9,285 nucleotides of DNA, from assembly GCA_050699055.1 (NCBI GenBank), contig JBOHCT010000173.1, positions 1 to 9,285 of the forward strand, in the 5' to 3' direction. The stretch comes from JBOHCT01 sp050699055. GTDB lineage: Bacteria > Actinomycetota > Actinomycetes > Streptosporangiales > JBOHCT01. A model generated the notes under the pieces. That model saw nothing but the letters and a program-made list of their open reading frames with translations. It did no database searches and had not been told where the DNA came from. Position 1 is the stretch's first letter. Every line of letters begins with the position of its first letter. This document shows positions 6,524-9,285 of the stretch, piece after piece. Both the position numbers and the translations under genes were made by a program.

Positions 6524-7372
6524 GTGGCGCGTCGCAGCCGCCTCGACACCGAGCTCGTCCGCCGTGGCCTGGCCCGGTCACGGGACCAGGCCACGAGCAT
6601 CATCGCTGCGGGACGCGTACGCGTGGGCGGTAACCCGGCCAGCAAGCCCGCCACCCAGGTCGAGGTCGGGGCCCAGATCGTGGTCGACCCCGGCGACGAG
6701 GCGACGGGTGAGACGACATACGTCTCTCGCGGCGGTTGCAAGCTCGCCGGCGCACTGTCGGTGTTCGGTCCGAGGGGCCTGGCGGTCGACGGCCGGCGGT
6801 GCCTCGACGCCGGCGCGTCGACGGGCGGGTTCACCGATGTCCTGCTGCGCGCCGGCGCGTCGCACGTGCTCGCGGTCGATGTCGGGTACGGGCAGCTGGC
6901 GTGGTCCTTGCGGACGGACCCGCGGGTGACCGTGCTCGAGCGAACGAACGTGCGTCACCTGTCCCCCGACGTGGCCGGGGCACCAGCCGGTGTGGTCGTG
7001 GCCGACCTGTCGTTCATCTCGCTTCGGCTCGTCCTGCCCGCCCTCCGCGGCTGTGCTCACGCGGACGCCGACTACGTGCTGTTGGTCAAGCCGCAGTTCG
7101 AGGTCGGTAAAGGGCAGGTCGCACGCGGAGGTGTCGTACGTGAGCCCCACAAGCGGGCCGGCGTCATCCGGGACGTGGCTGCGGGCGCCGCGGCGAATGG
7201 TTTGGGCGTACTCGGCGTGACAGCGAGCCCCCTGCGAGGGCCGGCCGGCAATGTCGAGTACTTCCTGTGGCTGCGGGCGGGCGGTCCTCGTCTCGACGCC
7301 GACGCCGCGGACCGGATCGCCGCGGAAGTCCCCATGGGCGGCACGAAGGTGGAGCTGGAGCCGGGAACATGA
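6524..7372 (+). CDS. tlyA: TlyA, 16S/23S rRNA (cytidine-2'-O)-methyltransferase
   Basis: The product is 282 residues. TlyA uses S-adenosylmethionine to 2'-O-methylate C1409 of 16S and C1920 of 23S rRNA; loss gives capreomycin and viomycin resistance in mycobacteria. The N-terminal S4 RNA-binding domain covers 1-60 (RLDTELVRRGLARSRDQATS). A short linker leads to YVSRGGCKL, then the class I methyltransferase fold with SAM motif LDAGASTGGFTDVLL (94-108) and VDVGYGQLAWSLR. The K-D-K-E residues known from M. tuberculosis (69, 154, 182, 238) map to K73, D161, K189 and E245, all conserved. The N-terminus matches the M. tuberculosis protein from residue 1, which suggests the dual-specificity type II form. 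The GTG at 6524 lies 2 nt after the upstream stop with only GAGAG as ribosome binding site, so coupling is likely. Its 3' end overlaps the NAD kinase start by 4 nt (ATGA). Confidence 0.97.
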   Translation: MARRSRLDTELVRRGLARSRDQATSIIAAGRVRVGGNPASKPATQVEVGAQIVVDPGDEATGETTYVSRGGCKLAGALSVFGPRGLAVDGRRCLDAGASTGGFTDVLLRAGASHVLAVDVGYGQLAWSLRTDPRVTVLERTNVRHLSPDVAGAPAGVVVADLSFISLRLVLPALRGCAHADADYVLLVKPQFEVGKGQVARGGVVREPHKRAGVIRDVAAGAAANGLGVLGVTASPLRGPAGNVEYFLWLRAGGPRLDADAADRIAAEVPMGGTKVELEPGT

Positions 7373-8292
7373 GCGACCGTTCCGTGCTCATCGTCGCGCA
7401 CACCGGGGTCCGCGCCGCGCTGCGCAGCGCCCAGTTCGTCGTGGAACGCCTGTCGGCCTCCGGCCTGTCGGTACGCGTACTCGACACCGAGGCCGACAGT
7501 CTGCGTTGCGAGGGGGTCGAGAGGGTTCCTGTCACGTCGGGCGCGGCTGAAGGCGTGGAGATGGTCATCGTCCTCGGCGGCGACGGCACCCTTCTTCGTG
7601 CGGCCGAGCTCGCTCATCCAGTGGGTGCGCCGCTGCTGGGGGTCAACCTCGGGCGCATCGGGTTCCTGGCCGAGGCGGAGCGGGAGGACGTGACGTCGAT
7701 GGCCGACGGGGTAGTCGAGCAGCGGTACGACATCGAGGAGCGGATGACCGTCGACGTCGCCGTGCAGGAGGGTGGGGTGACCACCGCGGCGACGTGGGCG
7801 CTCAACGAAGCGGCCGTCGAGAAGGCCGAGCGACAACGCATGATCGAGGTCGTCGCCGAGATCGACGGACGTCCACTCACACGATGGGGCTGTGACGGCG
7901 TGGTCTGCGCAACACCGACAGGCTCAACCGGATGGGCCTTCTCCGCCGGCGGGCCCGTCGTGTGGCCGGAGGTCGAGGCCTTGCTCCTTGTCCCCATCAG
8001 CGCGCACGCGCTGTTCAGCCGCCCGCTCCTCGTGGCACCCACCTCGGTGCTGGCGCTGGAGCTACTGCCTGGAAGTACACAGGGGGTGGTCTGGTGCGAC
8101 GGCCGGCGCAGAGTCGACCTGTCCCCGGGATCGAGAGTGGAGGTTCGGCGCGGCGTCCGCCCCGTGCGCCTGGCGAGGCTACACCGTCAGCTGTTCACGG
8201 ACCGGCTCGTGGCGAAGTTCGGCCTTCCTGTGGCGGGCTGGCGGGGCCGTCAGCGAACACCGCTCGGCACGACATCGGGAACGGAGCGGTAG
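7369..8292 (+). CDS. nadK: NAD kinase
   Basis: The product is 307 residues; it phosphorylates NAD+ to NADP+ in the cytosol using ATP or polyphosphate. The N-terminal Rossmann-like part begins SVLIVAHTG. The family motif GGDGTLLRAAEL is at 70-81 with catalytic Asp72. It is followed by PLLGVNLGRIGFLAE (88-102), the NE motif (N146, E147) and the glycine-rich CDGVVCATPTGSTGWAFS (175-192) leading to AGGPVV. SAHALFSRPLLV (211-222) is also standard. The C-terminal TDRLVAKFGLPVAGWRGR matches the actinobacterial enzyme. The usual STAY of the NAD-binding loop is STGW here. The ATG at 7369 is supported by GGAG at 7357-7360 with an 8-nt spacer and by the typical ATGA overlap with tlyA; the frame's earlier ATG at 7267 lies inside tlyA and is rejected. 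The gene ends exactly where recN begins. Confidence 0.97.
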   Translation: MSDRSVLIVAHTGVRAALRSAQFVVERLSASGLSVRVLDTEADSLRCEGVERVPVTSGAAEGVEMVIVLGGDGTLLRAAELAHPVGAPLLGVNLGRIGFLAEAEREDVTSMADGVVEQRYDIEERMTVDVAVQEGGVTTAATWALNEAAVEKAERQRMIEVVAEIDGRPLTRWGCDGVVCATPTGSTGWAFSAGGPVVWPEVEALLLVPISAHALFSRPLLVAPTSVLALELLPGSTQGVVWCDGRRRVDLSPGSRVEVRRGVRPVRLARLHRQLFTDRLVAKFGLPVAGWRGRQRTPLGTTSGTER

Positions 8293-9285
8293 GTGCTCGA
8301 GGAGGTCCGCATCCAGGGACTCGGCGTCATCGACGATGCCGTACTCGAACTGCACCCCGGCCTCACCGTCGTGACCGGGGAGACCGGCGCCGGCAAGACC
8401 ATGGTGGTCACGGGACTCGGCCTGCTTTTCGGCGGCCGAGCGGACGCCGGGCGGGTCCGCCCGGGCGCACGCAGGACCGCTGTCGAAGGCACGGTCACCA
8501 TCGATCCCGAGAGCCCAGCGGCGGTGCGGGCGAGCGATGCGGGTGGGGAGATCGAGGACGGGACCCTCATCGTCACGCGGACGGTGTCCTCCGAGGGTCG
8601 TTCGCGTGCCTACGTCGGCGGGCGTGCCGCGCCGGTCGGGCTGCTTGCTGAGCTGGCCGATGACCTGATCGCCGTGCACGGCCAGGCGGACCAGCAGCGG
8701 CTGCTGCGCCCCGCACGGCAGCGTTCGTCCTTGGACCGCTTCGCGGGCCCCGCGCTCGCGCATGCGCTTCCGCGGTACGAACACGGCTATGCGCGGCACC
8801 GCGAGGTGGACCGTAAGCTGGGTGAGCTCACGACCGCTTCGCGCGAGCGCGCTAGGGAAGTCGATCTCCTCCGGCTCGGCCTGGCCGAGATCGAACAGGC
8901 GGACCCCTCGCCGCGGGAGGACGACGAGCTGGACGCCGAGGCCGAACGGCTCCGCCACGCCGACGTGCTGCGAACCGCGGCGACGACCGCTCACGAAGCC
9001 CTGCTCGGCGACCCGACCGGCGGCGGGGGAGCCGACGCGGTCGGCCTGGTGGGGACGGCGCGAGAGGCCGTCGAGTCTGTCCAATCCCACGACCCCGAGC
9101 TCGCCGGTCTGGCGAACCGGCTGGCGGAGGCCGGCTATCTCCTCTCCGACATCGCGGGTGACCTCGCCTCGTACATGGAGAACATCGACGTCGACCCGGC
9201 GCGCCTGGCCGCCGTCGAGGAGCGCCGTGCCGTTCTCGGCGGGCTCACCCGCAAGTACGGTGACGACGTCTCCACCGTCCTCGCC
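8293..9285 (+). CDS. recN: DNA repair protein RecN, N-terminal part (3' end outside window)
   Basis: 331 codons are present of an expected 560-600, and the frame stays open to the window end. RecN is an SMC-like ATPase that acts at double-strand breaks to hold DNA ends and promote recombination. The start MLEEVRIQGLGVIDDA is typical. Walker A is GETGAGKT (29-36). The SxGR-like SSEGRSRAYVGGR (99-111) and the Q-loop segment AVHGQADQQRLLRP (127-140) are diagnostic RecN motifs. From about residue 155 the sequence becomes charged and helical, the first coiled-coil arm. The second ATPase half, with signature and Walker B, lies beyond the window. The GTG at 8293 directly follows the NAD kinase stop (TAG, 8290-8292). 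GGAG (8283-8286) is 6 nt upstream inside the previous gene, so the two are translationally coupled. LexA/SOS control is usual for recN elsewhere, but I see no SOS box directly upstream. Confidence 0.96.
   Translation, partial: MLEEVRIQGLGVIDDAVLELHPGLTVVTGETGAGKTMVVTGLGLLFGGRADAGRVRPGARRTAVEGTVTIDPESPAAVRASDAGGEIEDGTLIVTRTVSSEGRSRAYVGGRAAPVGLLAELADDLIAVHGQADQQRLLRPARQRSSLDRFAGPALAHALPRYEHGYARHREVDRKLGELTTASRERAREVDLLRLGLAEIEQADPSPREDDELDAEAERLRHADVLRTAATTAHEALLGDPTGGGGADAVGLVGTAREAVESVQSHDPELAGLANRLAEAGYLLSDIAGDLASYMENIDVDPARLAAVEERRAVLGGLTRKYGDDVSTVLA

Noticed and set aside
8179..9090. 303-codon minus-strand frame over the recN region
   Set aside because: The plus strand here encodes RecN with Walker A and Q-loop motifs; the minus frame has no recognisable domain.

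Overview
The window is chromosomal DNA from a bacterium of very high G+C content, most likely an actinobacterium (Actinomycetota). Three things support this. Codons strongly prefer G or C at the third position. The rRNA sequences look actinobacterial. The gene order HAD phosphatase - small protein - tlyA - NAD kinase - recN matches, as I recall it, Mycobacterium tuberculosis Rv1692-Rv1696. Several sequence details suggest a lineage away from the mycobacteria and streptomycetes, possibly a deep-branching class, but nothing here fixes the genus.

Layout. Positions 1-1056 are the 3' part of a 23S rRNA gene, entering at about E. coli position 1844. A processed spacer and a complete 5S rRNA (1159-1277) follow. 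Three successive strong hairpins (1287-1421) close the rRNA operon. Next come a plus-strand TPR protein with a disordered Arg/Gly-rich N-terminus (1489-2361) and a short SSB-like OB-fold protein (2480-2863) with two DnaA-box-like 9-mers upstream. A DUF1015 protein lies convergently on the minus strand (2883-4199). Divergent from it are a small TPR protein (4282-4713) and a HAD-IIA phosphatase (4726-5805). The phosphatase overlaps by 8 nt the 3' end of a minus-strand SCP2-like protein (5798-6145).

From 6342 to the window end there is a tightly packed plus-strand operon. It holds a 59-residue conserved small protein, tlyA (rRNA 2'-O-methyltransferase), NAD kinase, and recN (cut off by the window end). 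The spacings are 2 nt, a 4-nt overlap and 0 nt, so translational coupling is likely.

How the parts fit. TlyA methylates helix 69 of 23S rRNA, and that helix, with the presumed target cytidine at position 77, is in the same window. NAD kinase supplies NADP. RecN acts in double-strand break repair. The HAD protein is probably a glycerol-3-phosphate or related small-metabolite phosphatase. The two TPR proteins, the SSB-like protein, DUF1015, the SCP2-like protein and the 59-residue protein are families I recognise as conserved in actinobacteria but without firm functions.

I found no mobile element, CRISPR array, tRNA, toxin-antitoxin pair or defence system. This is mainly a conserved housekeeping neighbourhood; the points of interest are fine-scale: rRNA covariation, tandem hairpins, DnaA boxes by an SSB-like gene, and motif substitutions.
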